NCBI GenBank assembly: GCA_964017235.1
Contig: OZ024933.1
Location: 58,076,255-58,140,254, forward strand
DNA from: Sabellastarte sp. h YS-2021
Lineage: Eukaryota > Annelida > Polychaeta > Sabellida > Sabellidae
Direction: 5' to 3'
DNA length: 64,000 nt
The translations under genes and the position numbers were made by a program. Shown here in pieces: positions 47,589-60,128 of the stretch; within the stretch, counting starts at the first letter, position 1; each line of letters begins with the position of its first letter. The notes beneath the pieces were generated by a model, which searched no databases, was not told where the DNA came from, and worked only from the letters and a program-made list of their open reading frames with translations.

Positions 47589-47888
47589 GGCTGGGAGTTG
47601 TGGCGTGCTCCTGTAATCCAGTTACTTGGAAGCCTGAGTTGAAGGACATCTTGAGGGTAGGAGCTCTGTTGGTTACCTTCCTATGTTGATCAGGTGTCTG
47701 CACTAAGCTGTGCATCAATATGGTGGTCCTGGTGGAGACTTGGGTCACCAGATTGTATAATGAGGGACGTACAGGCTCAGATTGGAAACACAGCAGGCAG
47801 AAGTCTCCGTGTACAGCAGTAGTGAGATTGCACTTGTGAATAGGAGATATCTGGTAGCCTACTCAATACAGACGGACTCAACTCTTTT
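47589..47888 (+). ncRNA. 7SL: SRP RNA gene, copy 55 (class A variant, AGATTG type)
   Basis: Same alleles as copy 53; copies 53-54 and 55-56 form a 1530-bp duplication. Confidence 0.85.
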
Positions 47889-48353
47889 ACCCTTTCTCAG
47901 TAATTTGTTTTTATTTGCAGAGATGCTGATGTTTAATTCACATTCTTATTGCTGTCATATACAGTTCACACAAATGTCATTCCAATTAAATAGCCTACAA
48001 ATGCATGAACATCATTAGTTTTATTTGTACTCGCTAAATACACGCAGAATTCAGTACTTGCATGAAAAGAACATCTAAAATAGTACTGATACAGATTGAC
48101 AAGGTTTGAAATTAATTTGGAATTTGTAGCAATATATATTTGTATGAATAAAAATGTTTAAATTGAAATTTCTAACACATATGACTGCTTTCACTTTTAT
48201 AACTGCATGAATTTATATAGCAGTGTGTTCAAAAGAAATATGTGCATGAGTACATTGTGGTCTCATCTCCCATACAGAACACTCTTGTCTTTCTCACAAC
48301 AAAAATATTGATCTATTTTGATGTCAAAGACCAGTCAGACAGCACTGTCTAAT

Positions 48354-48653
48354 GGCTGGGAGTTGTGGCGTGCTCCTGTAATCCAGTTACTTGGAAGCCT
48401 GAGTTGAAGGACATCTTGAGGGTAGGAGCTCTGCTGGTTACCTTACTATGTTGATCAGGTGTCTGCACTAAGCTGTGCATCAATATGGTGGCCCTGGTGG
48501 AGACTTGGGTCACCAGGTTGTATAATGAGGGACGTACAGGCTCAGGGTGGAAACACAGCAGGCAGAAGTCTCCGTGTACAGCAGTAGTGAGATTGCACTT
48601 GTGAATAGGAGATATCTGGTAGCCTACTCAATACAGACGGACTCAACTCTTTT
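48354..48653 (+). ncRNA. 7SL: SRP RNA gene, copy 56 (class G, TTACTATG type)
   Basis: Core sites intact; lacks the Alu-domain change of its partner copy 54. Confidence 0.92.
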
Positions 48654-49118
48654 ACCCTTTCTCAGTAATTTGTTTTTATTTGCAGAGATGCTGATGTTTC
48701 ATTCACATTCTTATTGCTGTCATATACAGTTCACACAAATGTCATTCCAATTAAATAGCCTACAAATGCATGAACATCATTAGTTTTATTTGTACTCGCT
48801 AAATACACGCAGAATTCAGTACTTGCATGAAAAGAACATCTAAAATAGTACTGATACAGATTGACAAGGTTTGAAATTAATTTGGAATTTGTAGCAATAT
48901 ATATTTGTATGAATAAAAATGTTTAAATTGAAATTTCTAACACATATGACTGCTTTCACTTTTATAACTGCATGAATTTATATAGCAGTGTGTTCAAAAG
49001 AAATATGTGCATGAGTACATTGTGGTCTCATCTCCCATACAGAACACTCTTGTCTTTCTCACAACAAAAATATTGATCTATTTTGATGTCAAAGACCAGT
49101 CAGACAGCACTGTCTAAT

Positions 49119-49418
49119 GGCTGGGAGTTGTGGCGTGCTCCTGTAATCCAGTTACTTGGAAGCCTGAGTTGAAGGACATCTTGAGGGTAGGAGCTCTGCT
49201 GGTTACCTTCCTATGTTGATCAGGTGTCTGCACTAAGCTGTGCATCAATATGGTGGCCCTGGTGGAGACTTGGGTCACCAGGTTGTATAATGAGGGAGGT
49301 ACAGGCTCAGGGTGGAAACACAGCAGGCAGAAGTCTCCGTGTACAGCAGTAGTGAGATTGCACTTGTGAATAGGAGATATCTGGTAGGCTACTCAATACA
49401 GACGGACTCAACTTTTTT
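49119..49418 (+). ncRNA. 7SL: SRP RNA gene, copy 57 (class G, T6 terminator)
   Basis: Core sites intact, GGGAGGTAC, six-T terminator, and a private GGTAGGCTAC for GGTAGCCTAC in the 3' strand of helix 5. Confidence 0.9.
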
Positions 49419-49883
49419 ACCCTTTCTCAGTAATTTGTTTTTATTTGCAGAGATGCTGATGTTTAATTCACATTCTTATTGCTGTCATATACAGTTCACA
49501 CAAATGTCATTCCAATTAAATAGCCTACAAATGCATGAACATCATTAGTTTTATTTGTACTCGCTAAATACACGCAGAATTCAGTACTTGCATGAAAAGA
49601 ACATCTAAAATAGTACTGATACAGATTGACAAGGTTTGAAATTAATTTGGAATTTGTAACAATATATTTTTGTATGAATAAAAATGTTTAAATTGAAATT
49701 TCTAAAACATATGACTGCTTTCACTTTTATAACTGCATGAATTTATACAGCAGTGTGTTCAAAAGAAATATGTGCACGAGTACATTGTGGTCTCATCTCC
49801 CATACAGAACACTCTTGTCTTTCTCACAACAAAAATATTGATCTATTTTGATGTCAAAGACCAGTCAGACAGCACTGTCTAAT

Positions 49884-50183
49884 GGCTGGGAGTTGTGGCG
49901 TGCTCCTGTAATCCAGTTACTTGGAAGCCTGAGTTGAAGGACATCTTGAGGGTAGGAGCTCTGTTGGTTACCTTCCTATGTTGATCAGGTGTCTGCACTA
50001 AGCTGTGCATCAATATGGTGGTCCTGGTGGAGACTTGGGTCACCAGATTGTATAATGAGGGACGTACAGGCTCAGATTGGAAACACAGCAGGCAGAAGTC
50101 TCCGTGTACAGCAGTAGTGAGATTGCACTTGTGAATAGGAGATATCTGGTAGCCTACTCAATACAGACGGACTCAACTCTTTT
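49884..50183 (+). ncRNA. 7SL: SRP RNA gene, copy 58 (class A variant, AGATTG type)
   Basis: CAGATTG apex, GGTCC helix 6, CACCAGATTG, like copies 53 and 55. Confidence 0.85.
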
Positions 50184-50648
50184 ACCCTTTCTCAGTAATT
50201 TGTTTTTATTTGCAGAGATGCTGATGTTTAATTCACATTCTTATTGCTGTCATATACAGTTCACACAAATGTCATTCCAATTAAATAGCCTACAAATGCA
50301 TGAACATCATTAGTTTTATTTGTACTCGCTAAATACACGCAGAATTCAGTACTTGCATGAAAAGAACATCTAAAATAGTACTGATACAGATTGACAAGGT
50401 TTGAAATTAATTTGGAATTTGTAGCAATATATATTTGTATGAATAAAAATGTTTAAATTGAAATTTCTAACACATATGACTGCTTTCACTTTTATAACTG
50501 CATGAATTTATATAGCAGTGTGTTCAAAAGAAATATGTGCATGAGTACATTGTGGTCTCATCTCCCATACAGAACACTCTTGTCTTTCTCACAACAAAAA
50601 TATTGATCTATTTTGATGTCAAAGACCAGTCAGACAGCACTGTCTAAT

Positions 50649-50948
50649 GGCTGGGAGTTGTGGCATGCTCCTGTAATCCAGTTACTTGGAAGCCTGAGTT
50701 GAAGGACATCTTGAGGGTAGGAGCTCTGCTGGTTACCTTCCTATGTTGATCAGGTGTCTGCACTAAGCTGTGCATCAATATGGTGGCCCTGGTGGAGACT
50801 TGGGTCACCAGGTTGTATAATGAGGGACGTACAGGCTCAGGGTGGAAACACAGCAGGCAGAAGTCTCCGTGTACAGCAGTAGTGAGATTGCACTTGTGAA
50901 TAGGAGATATCTGGTAGCCTACTCAATACAGACGGACTCAACTCTTTT
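50649..50948 (+). ncRNA. 7SL: SRP RNA gene, copy 59 (class G)
   Basis: Core sites intact, with GGCATGCTCC in the Alu domain as in copy 12. Confidence 0.9.
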
Positions 50949-51413
50949 ACCCTTTCTCAGTAATTTGTTTTTATTTGCAGAGATGCTGATGTTTAATTCA
51001 CATTCTTATTGCTGTCATATACAGTTCACACAAATGTCATTCCAATTAAATAGCCTACAAATGCATGAACATCATTAGTTTTATTTGTACTCGCTAAATA
51101 CACGCAGAATTCAGTACTTGCATGAAAAGAACATCTAAAATAGTACTGATACAGATTGACAAGGTTTGAAATTAATTTGGAATTTGTAGCAATATATCTT
51201 TGTATGAATAAAAATGTTTAAATTGAAATTTCTAACACATATGACTGCTTTCACTTTTATAACTGCATGAATTTATATAGCAGTGTGTTCAAAAGAAATA
51301 TGTGCATGAGTACATTGTGGTCTCATCTCCCATACAGAACACTCTTGTCTTTCTCACAACAAAAATATTGATCTATTTTGATGTCAAAGACCAGTCAGAC
51401 AGCACTGTCTAAT

Positions 51414-51713
51414 GGCTGGGAGTTGTGGCGTGCTCCTGTAATCCAGTTACTTGGAAGCCTGAGTTGAAGGACATCTTGAGGGTAGGAGCTCTGCTGGTTA
51501 CCTTCCTATGTTGATCAGGTGTCTGCACTAAGCTGTGCATCAATATGGTGGCCCTGGTGGAGACTTGGGTCACCAGGTTGTATAATGAGGGACGTACAGG
51601 CTCAGGGTGGAAAGACAGCAGGCAGAAGTCTCCGTGTACAGCAGTAGTGAGATTGCACTTGTGAATAGGAGATATCTGGTAGCCTACTCAATACAGACGG
51701 ACTCAACTCTTTT
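51414..51713 (+). ncRNA. 7SL: SRP RNA gene, copy 60 (class G, helix 8 closing pair broken)
   Basis: GTGGAAAGAC replaces GTGGAAACAC: the base closing the GAAA tetraloop changes from C to G, so the closing G-C pair is lost. CAGG/AGCA is otherwise intact. Only copy with this change. Confidence 0.87.
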
Positions 51714-52178
51714 ACCCTTTCTCAGTAATTTGTTTTTATTTGCAGAGATGCTGATGTTTAATTCACATTCTTATTGCTGTCATATACAGTTCACACAAAT
51801 GTCATTCCAATTAAATAGCCTACAAATGCATGAACATCATTAGTTTTATTTGTACTCGCTAAATACACGCAGAATTCAGTACTTGCATGAAAAGAACATC
51901 TAAAATAGTACTGATACAGATTGACAAGGTTTGAAATTAATTTGGAATTTGTAACAATATATTTTTGTATGAATAAAAATGTTTAAATTGAAATTTCTAA
52001 CACATATGACTGCTTTCACTTTTATAACTGCATGAATTTATACAGCAGTGTGTTCAAAAGAAATATGTGCACGAGTACATTGTGGTCTCATCTCCCATAC
52101 AGAACACTCTTGTCTTTCTCACAACAAAAATATTGATCTATTTTGATGTCAAAGACCAGTCAGACAGCACTGTCTAAT

Positions 52179-52478
52179 GGCTGGGAGTTGTGGCGTGCTC
52201 CTGTAATCCAGTTACTTGGAAGCCTGAGTTGAAGGACATCTTGAGGGTAGGAGCTCTGCTGGTTACCTTCCTATGTTGATCAGGTGTCTGCACTAAGCTG
52301 TGCATCAATATGGTGGCCCTGGTGGAGACTTGGGTCACCAGGTTGTATAATGAGGGACGTACAGGCTCAGGGTGGAAACACAGCAGGCAGAAGTCTCCGT
52401 GTACAGCAGTAGTGAGATTGCACTTGTGAATAGGAGATATCTGGTAGCCTACTCAATACAGACGGACTCAACTCTTTT
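52179..52478 (+). ncRNA. 7SL: SRP RNA gene, copy 61 (class G, consensus)
   Basis: Consensus class G over the full RNA gene. Confidence 0.93.
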
Positions 52479-52943
52479 ACCCTTTCTCAGTAATTTGTTT
52501 TTATTTGCAGAGATGCTGATGTTTAATTCACATTCTTATTGCTGTCATATACAGTTCACACAAATGTCATTCCAATTAAATAGCCTACAAATGCATGAAC
52601 ATCATTAGTTTTATTTGTACTCGCTAAATACACGCAGAATTCAGTACTTGCATGAAAAGAACATCTAAAATAGTACTGATACAGATTGACAAGGTTTGAA
52701 ATTAATTTGTAATTTGTAACAATATATTTTTGTATGAATAAAAATGTTTAAATTGAAATTTCTAACACATATGACTGCTTTCACTTTTATAACTGCATGA
52801 ATTTATACAGCAGTGTGTTCAAAAGAAATATGTGCACGAGTACATTGTGGTCTCATCTCCCATACAGAACACTCTTGTCTTTCTCACAACAAAAATATTG
52901 ATCTATTTTGATGTCAAAGACCAGTCAGACAGCACTGTCTAAT

Positions 52944-53243
52944 GGCTGGGAGTTGTGGCGTGCTCCTGTAATCCAGTTACTTGGAAGCCTGAGTTGAAGG
53001 ACATCTTGAGGGTAGGAGCTCTGCTGGTTACCTTCCTATGTTGATCAGGTGTCTGCACTAAGCTGTGCATCAATATGGTGGCCCTGGTGGAGACTTGGGT
53101 CACCAGGTTGTATAATGAGGGACGTACAGGCTCAGGTTGGAAACACAGCAGGCAGAAGTCTCCGTGTACAGCAGTAGTAAGATTGCACTTGTGAATAGGA
53201 GATATCTGGTAGCCTACTCAATACAGACGGACTCAACTCTTTT
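52944..53243 (+). ncRNA. 7SL: SRP RNA gene, copy 62 (intermediate helix 8)
   Basis: The apex reads CAGGTTG: one of the two class A changes (G to T in the stem) without the other, so the CAGG loop is kept but the stem has a U-C mismatch. AGTAGTAAG replaces AGTAGTGAG. Rest is class G. Confidence 0.88.
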
Positions 53244-53708
53244 ACCCTTTCTCAGTAATTTGTTTTTATTTGCAGAGATGCTGATGTTTAATTCACATTC
53301 TTATTGCTGTCATATACAGTTCACACAAATGTCATTCCAATTAAATAGCCTACAAATGCATGAACATCATTAGTTTTATTTGTACTCGCTAAATACACGC
53401 AGAATTCAGTACTTGCATGAAAAGAACATCTAAAATAGTACTGATACAGATTGACAAGGTTTGAAATTAATTTGTAAATTGTAACAATATATTTTTGTAT
53501 GAATAAAAATGTTTAAATTGAAATTTCTAACACATATGACTGCTTTCACTTTTATAACTGCATGAATTTATACAGCAGTGTGTTCAAAAGAAATATGTAC
53601 ACGAGTACATTGTGGTCTCATCTCCCACACAGAACACTCTTGTCTTTCTCACAACAAAAATATTGATCTATTTTGATGTCAAAGACCAGTCAGACAGCAC
53701 TGTCTAAT

Positions 53709-54008
53709 GGCTGGGAGTTGTGGCGTGCTCCTGTAATCCAGTTACTTGGAAGCCTGAGTTGAAGGACATCTTGAGGGTAGGAGCTCTGCTGGTTACCTTC
53801 CTATGTTGATCAGGTGTCTGCACTAAGCTGTGCATCAATATGGTGGCCCTGGTGGAGACTTGGGTTACCAGGTTGTATAATGACGGATGTACAGGCTCAG
53901 GGTGGAAACACAGCAGGCAGAAGTCTCCGTGTACAGCAGTAGTGAGATTGCACTTGTGAATAGGAGATATCTGGTAGCCTACTCAATACAGACGGACTCA
54001 ACTCTTTT
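53709..54008 (+). ncRNA. 7SL: SRP RNA gene, copy 63 (class G)
   Basis: SRP54 site intact. GGGTTACC in helix 6 keeps pairing by wobble; GACGGATGTAC replaces GAGGGACGTAC. Confidence 0.89.
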
Positions 54009-54473
54009 ACCCTTTCTCAGTAATTTGTTTTTATTTGCAGAGATGCTGATGTTTAATTCACATTCTTATTGCTGTCATATACAGTTCACACAAATGTCAT
54101 TCCAATTAAATAGCCTACAAATGCATGAACATCATTAGTTTTATTTGTACTCGCTAAATACATGCAGAATTCAGTACTTGCATGAAAAGAACATCTAAAA
54201 TAGTACTGATACAGATTGACAAGGTTTGAAATTAATTTGGAATTTGTAACAATATATTTTTGTATGAATAAAAATGTTTAAATTGAAATTTCTTTCACAT
54301 ATGACTGCTTTCACTTTTATAACTGCATGAATTTATATAGCAGTGTGTTCAAAAGAAATATGTGCACGAGTACATTGTGGTCTCATCTCCCATACAGAAC
54401 ACTCTTGTCTTTCTCACAACAAAAATATTGATCTATTTTGATGTCAAAGACCAATCAGACAGCACTGTCTAAT

Positions 54474-54773
54474 GGCTGGGAGTTGTGGCGTGCTCCTGTA
54501 ATCCAGTTACTTGGAAGCCTGAGTTGAAGGACATCTTGAGGGTAGGAGCTCTGCTGGTTACCTTCCTATGTTGATCAGGTGTCTGCACTAAGCTGTGCAT
54601 CAATATGGTGGCCCTGGTGGAGACTTGGGTCACCAGGTTGTATAATGAGGGACGTACAGGCTCAGGGTGGAAACACAGCAGGCAGAAGTCTCCGTGTACA
54701 GCAGTAGTGAGATTGCACTTGTGAATAGGAGATATCTGGTAGCCTACTCAATACAGACGGACTCAACTCTTTT
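54474..54773 (+). ncRNA. 7SL: SRP RNA gene, copy 64 (class G, consensus)
   Basis: Consensus over the RNA gene. The upstream region has CCAATCAGACAG in place of CCAGTCAGACAG. Confidence 0.92.
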
Positions 54774-55238
54774 ACCCTTTCTCAGTAATTTGTTTTTATT
54801 TGCAGAGATGCTGATGTTTCATTCACATTCTTATTGCTGTCATATACAGTTCACACAAATGTCATTCCAATTAAATAGCCTACAAATGCATGAACATCAT
54901 TAGTTTTATTTGTACTCGCTAAATACACGCAGAATTCAGTACTTGCATGAAAAGAACATCTAAAATAGTACTGATACAGATTGACAAGGTTTGAAATTAA
55001 TTTGGAATTTGTAACAATATATTTTTGTATGAATAAAAATGTTTAAATTGAAATTTCTAACACATATGACTGCTTTCACTTTTATAACTGCATGAATTTA
55101 TATAGCAGTGTGTTCAAAAGAAATATGTGCACGAGTACATTGTGGTCTCATCTCCCATACAGAACACTCTTGTCTTTCTCACAACAAAAATATTGATCTA
55201 TTTTGATGTCAAAGACCAGTCAGACAGCACTGTCTAAT

Positions 55239-55538
55239 GGCTGGGAGTTGTGGCGTGCTCCTGTAATCCAGTTACTTGGAAGCCTGAGTTGAAGGACATC
55301 TTGAGGGTAGGAGCTCTGCTGGTTACCTTCCTATGTTGATCAGGTGTCTGCACTAAGCTGTGCATCAATATGGTGGCCCTGGTGGAGACTTGGGTCACCA
55401 GGTTGTATAATGAGGGACGTACAGGCTCAGGGTGGAAACACAGCAGGCAGAAGTCTCCGTGTACAGCAGTAGTGAGATTGCACTTGTGAATAGGAGATAT
55501 CTGGTAGCCTACTCAATACAGACGGACTCAACTTTTTT
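55239..55538 (+). ncRNA. 7SL: SRP RNA gene, copy 65 (class G, T6 terminator)
   Basis: Core sites intact, six-T terminator, and ATTAGCTTTATT in the spacer downstream. Duplicated as copy 69. Confidence 0.92.
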
Positions 55539-56003
55539 ACCCTTTCTCAGTAATTTGTTTTTATTTGCAGAGATGCTGATGTTTAATTCACATTCTTATT
55601 GCTGTCATATACAGTTCACACAAATGTCATTCCAATTAAATAGCCTACAAATGCATGAACATCATTAGCTTTATTTGTACTCGCTAAATACACGCAGAAT
55701 TCAGTACTTGCATGAAAAGAACATCTAAAATAGTACTGATACAGATTGACAAGGTTTGAAATTAATTTGGAATTTGTAGCAATATATCTTTGTATGAATA
55801 AAAATGTTTAAATTGAAATTTCTAACACATATGACTGCTTTCACTTTTATAACTGCATGAATTTATATAGCAGTGTGTTCAAAAGAAATATGTGCATGAG
55901 TACATTGTGGTCTCATCTCCCATACAGAACACTCTTGTCTTTCTCACAACAAAAATATTGATCTATTTTGATGTCAAAGACCAGTCAGACAGCACTGTCT
56001 AAT

Positions 56004-56303
56004 GGCTGGGAGTTGTGGCGTGCTCCTGTAATCCAGTTACTTGGAAGCCTGAGTTGAAGGACATCTTGAGGGTAGGAGCTCTGCTGGTTACCTTACTATG
56101 TTGATCAGGTGTGTGCACTAAGCTGTGCATCAATATGGTGGCCCTGGTGGAGACTTGGGTCACCAGGTTGTATAATGAGGGACGTACAGGCTCAGGGTGA
56201 AAACACAGCAGGCAGAAGTCTCCGTGTACAGCAGTAGTGAGATTGCACTTGTGAATAGGAGATATCTGGTAGCCTGCTCAATACAGACGGACTCAACTCT
56301 TTT
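56004..56303 (+). ncRNA. 7SL: SRP RNA gene, copy 66 (helix 8 tetraloop mutated)
   Basis: GTGAAAACAC replaces GTGGAAACAC: the GAAA tetraloop becomes AAAA while CAGG/AGCA stays. Also GTGTGTGCAC for GTGTCTGCAC, TTACTATG, and GCCTGCTC for GCCTACTC. Same set in copy 70. Confidence 0.87.
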
Positions 56304-56768
56304 ACCCTTTCTCAGTAATTTGTTTTTATTTGCAGAGATGCTGATGTTTTATTTACATTCTTATTGCTGTCATATACAGTTCACACAAATGTCATTCCAA
56401 TTAAATAGCCTACAAATGCATGAACATCATTAGTTTTATTTGTACTCGCTAAATACACGCAGAATTCAGTACTTGCATGAAAAGAACATCTAAAATAGTA
56501 CTGATACAGATTGACAAGGTTTGAAATTAATTTGGAATTTGTAACAATATATTTTTGTATGAATAAAAATGTTTAAATTGAAATTTCTAACACATATGAC
56601 TGCTTTCACTTTTATAACTGCATGAATTTATATAGCAGTGTGTTCAAAAGAAATATGTGCACGAGTACATTGTGGTCTCATCTCCCATACAGAACACTCT
56701 TGTCTTTCTCACAACAAAAATATTGATCAATTTTGATGTCAAAGACCAGTCAGACAGCACTGTCTAAT

Positions 56769-57068
56769 GGCTGGGAGTTGTGGCGTGCTCCTGTAATCCA
56801 GTTACTTGGAAGCCTGAGTTGAAGGACATCTTGAGGGTAGGAGCTCTGTTGGTTACCTTCCTATGTTGATCAGGTGTCTGCACTAACCTGTGCATCAATA
56901 TGGTGGTCCTGGTGGAGACTTGGGTCACCAGATTGTATAATGAGGGACGTACAGGCTCAGATTGGAAACACAGCAGGCAGAAGTCTCCGTGTACAGCAGT
57001 AGTGAGATTGCACTTGTGAATAGGAGATATCTGGTAGCCTACTCAATACAGACGGACTCAACTCTTTT
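56769..57068 (+). ncRNA. 7SL: SRP RNA gene, copy 67 (class A variant)
   Basis: CAGATTG apex, GGTCC, CACCAGATTG, and CACTAACCTG in place of the conserved CACTAAGCTG. Same set in copy 71. Confidence 0.83.
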
Positions 57069-57533
57069 ACCCTTTCTCAGTAATTTGTTTTTATTTGCAG
57101 AGATGCTGATGTTTAATTCACATTCTTATTGCTGTCATATACAGTTCACACAAATGTCATTCCAATTAAATAGCCTACAAATGCATGAACATCATTAGTT
57201 TTATTTGTACTCGCTAAATACACGCAGAATTCAGTACTTGCATGAAAAGAACATCTAAAATAGTACTGATACAGATTGACAAGGTTTGAAATTAATTTGG
57301 AATTTGTAGCAATATATCTTTGTATGAATAAAAATGTTTAAATTGAAATTTCTAACACATATGACTGCTTTCACTTTTATAACTGCATGAATTTATATAG
57401 CAGTGTGTTCAAAAGAAATATGTGCATGAGTACATTGTGGTCTCATCTCCCACACAGAACACTCTTGTCTTTCTTACAACAAAAATATTGATCTATTTTG
57501 ATGTCAAAGACCAGTCAGACAGCACTGTCTAAT

Positions 57534-57833
57534 GGCTGGGAGTTGTGGCGTGCTCCTGTAATCCAGTTACTTGGAAGCCTGAGTTGAAGGACATCTTGAG
57601 GGTAGGAGCTCTGCTGGTTACCTTCCTATGTTGATCAGGTGTCTGCACTAAGCTGTGCATCAATATGGTGGCCCTGGTGGAGACTTGGGTCACCAGGTTG
57701 TATAATGAGGGACGTACAGGCTCAGGGTGGAAACACAGCAGGCAGAAGTCTCCGTGTACAGCAGTAGTGAGATTGCACTTGTGAATAGGAGATATCTGGT
57801 AGCCTACTCAATACAGACGGACTCAACTCTTTT
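57534..57833 (+). ncRNA. 7SL: SRP RNA gene, copy 68 (class G, consensus)
   Basis: Consensus over the RNA gene. The upstream spacer has private CCCACACAG and TTCTTACAAC changes. Confidence 0.93.
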
Positions 57834-58298
57834 ACCCTTTCTCAGTAATTTGTTTTTATTTGCAGAGATGCTGATGTTTCATTCACATTCTTATTGCTGT
57901 CATATACAGTTCACACAAATGTCATTCCAATTAAATAGCCTACAAATGCATGAACATCATTAGTTTTATTTGTACTCACTAAATACACGCAGAATTCAGT
58001 ACTTGCATGAAAAGAACATCTAAAATAGTACTGATACAGATTGACAAGGTTTGAAATTAATTTGGAATTTGTAACAATATATTTTTGTATGAATAAAAAT
58101 GTTTAAATTGAAATTTCTAACACATATGACTGCTTTCACTTTTATAACTGCATGAATTTATATAGCAGTGTGTTCAAAAGAAATATGTGCACGAGTACAT
58201 TGTGGTCTCATCTCCCATACAGAACACTCTTGTCTTTCTCACAACAAAAATATTGATCTATTTTGATGTCAAAGACCAGTCAGACAGCACTGTCTAAT

Positions 58299-58598
58299 GG
58301 CTGGGAGTTGTGGCGTGCTCCTGTAATCCAGTTACTTGGAAGCCTGAGTTGAAGGACATCTTGAGGGTAGGAGCTCTGCTGGTTACCTTCCTATGTTGAT
58401 CAGGTGTCTGCACTAAGCTGTGCATCAATATGGTGGCCCTGGTGGAGACTTGGGTCACCAGGTTGTATAATGAGGGACGTACAGGCTCAGGGTGGAAACA
58501 CAGCAGGCAGAAGTCTCCGTGTACAGCAGTAGTGAGATTGCACTTGTGAATAGGAGATATCTGGTAGCCTACTCAATACAGACGGACTCAACTTTTTT
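58299..58598 (+). ncRNA. 7SL: SRP RNA gene, copy 69 (class G, T6 terminator)
   Basis: Duplicate of copy 65, 3060 bp downstream, with the same T6 terminator and ATTAGCTTTATT. Confidence 0.92.
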
Positions 58599-59063
58599 AC
58601 CCTTTCTCAGTAATTTGTTTTTATTTGCAGAGATGCTGATGTTTAATTCACATTCTTATTGCTGTCATATACAGTTCACACAAATGTCATTCCAATTAAA
58701 TAGCCTACAAATGCATGAACATCATTAGCTTTATTTGTACTCGCTAAATACACGCAGAATTCAGTACTTGCATGAAAAGAACATCTAAAATAGTACTGAT
58801 ACAGATTGACAAGGTTTGAAATTAATTTGGAATTTGTAGCAATATATCTTTGTATGAATAAAAATGTTTAAATTGAAATTTCTAACACATATGACTGCTT
58901 TCACTTTTATAACTGCATGAATTTATATAGCAGTGTGTTCAAAAGAAATATGTGCATGAGTACATTGTGGTCTCATCTCCCATACAGAACACTCTTGTCT
59001 TTCTCACAACAAAAATATTGATCTATTTTGATGTCAAAGACCAGTCAGACAGCACTGTCTAAT

Positions 59064-59363
59064 GGCTGGGAGTTGTGGCGTGCTCCTGTAATCCAGTTAC
59101 TTGGAAGCCTGAGTTGAAGGACATCTTGAGGGTAGGAGCTCTGCTGGTTACCTTACTATGTTGATCAGGTGTGTGCACTAAGCTGTGCATCAATATGGTG
59201 GCCCTGGTGGAGACTTGGGTCACCAGGTTGTATAATGAGGGACGTACAGGCTCAGGGTGAAAACACAGCAGGCAGAAGTCTCCGTGTACAGCAGTAGTGA
59301 GATTGCACTTGTGAATAGGAGATATCTGGTAGCCTGCTCAATACAGACGGACTCAACTCTTTT
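59064..59363 (+). ncRNA. 7SL: SRP RNA gene, copy 70 (helix 8 tetraloop mutated)
   Basis: Duplicate of copy 66 with the AAAA tetraloop, GTGTGTGCAC and GCCTGCTC. Confidence 0.87.
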
Positions 59364-59828
59364 ACCCTTTCTCAGTAATTTGTTTTTATTTGCAGAGATG
59401 CTGATGTTTTATTTACATTCTTATTGCTGTCATATACAGTTCACACAAATGTCATTCCAATTAAATAGCCTACAAATGCATGAACATCATTAGTTTTATT
59501 TGTACTCGCTAAATACACGCAGAATTCAGTACTTGCATGAAAAGAACATCTAAAATAGTACTGATACAGATTGACAAGGTTTGAAATTAATTTGGAATTT
59601 GTAACAATATATTTTTGTATGAATAAAAATGTTTAAATTGAAATTTCTAACACATATGACTGCTTTCACTTTTATAACTGCATGAATTTATATAGCAGTG
59701 TGTTCAAAAGAAATATGTGCACGAGTACATTGTGGTCTCATCTCCCATACAGAACACTCTTGTCTTTCTCACAACAAAAATATTGATCAATTTTGATGTC
59801 AAAGACCAGTCAGACAGCACTGTCTAAT

Positions 59829-60128
59829 GGCTGGGAGTTGTGGCGTGCTCCTGTAATCCAGTTACTTGGAAGCCTGAGTTGAAGGACATCTTGAGGGTAG
59901 GAGCTCTGTTGGTTACCTTCCTATGTTGATCAGGTGTCTGCACTAACCTGTGCATCAATATGGTGGTCCTGGTGGAGACTTGGGTCACCAGATTGTATAA
60001 TGAGGGACGTACAGGCTCAGATTGGAAACACAGCAGGCAGAAGTCTCCGTGTACAGCAGTAGTGAGATTGCACTTGTGAATAGGAGATATCTGGTAGCCT
60101 ACTCAATACAGACGGACTCAACTCTTTT
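59829..60128 (+). ncRNA. 7SL: SRP RNA gene, copy 71 (class A variant)
   Basis: Duplicate of copy 67, with CACTAACCTG and the CAGATTG apex. Confidence 0.83.

Larger units (their letters stand above)
54919..57213 (+). repeat. Segmental duplication within the array, copy 1 (units 65-67)
   Basis: Shares rare markers in order with 57979-60273: T6 terminator, ATTAGCTTTATT, AAAA tetraloop, GTGTGTGCAC, TTTTATTTACATTC, CACTAACCTG. Confidence 0.9.
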
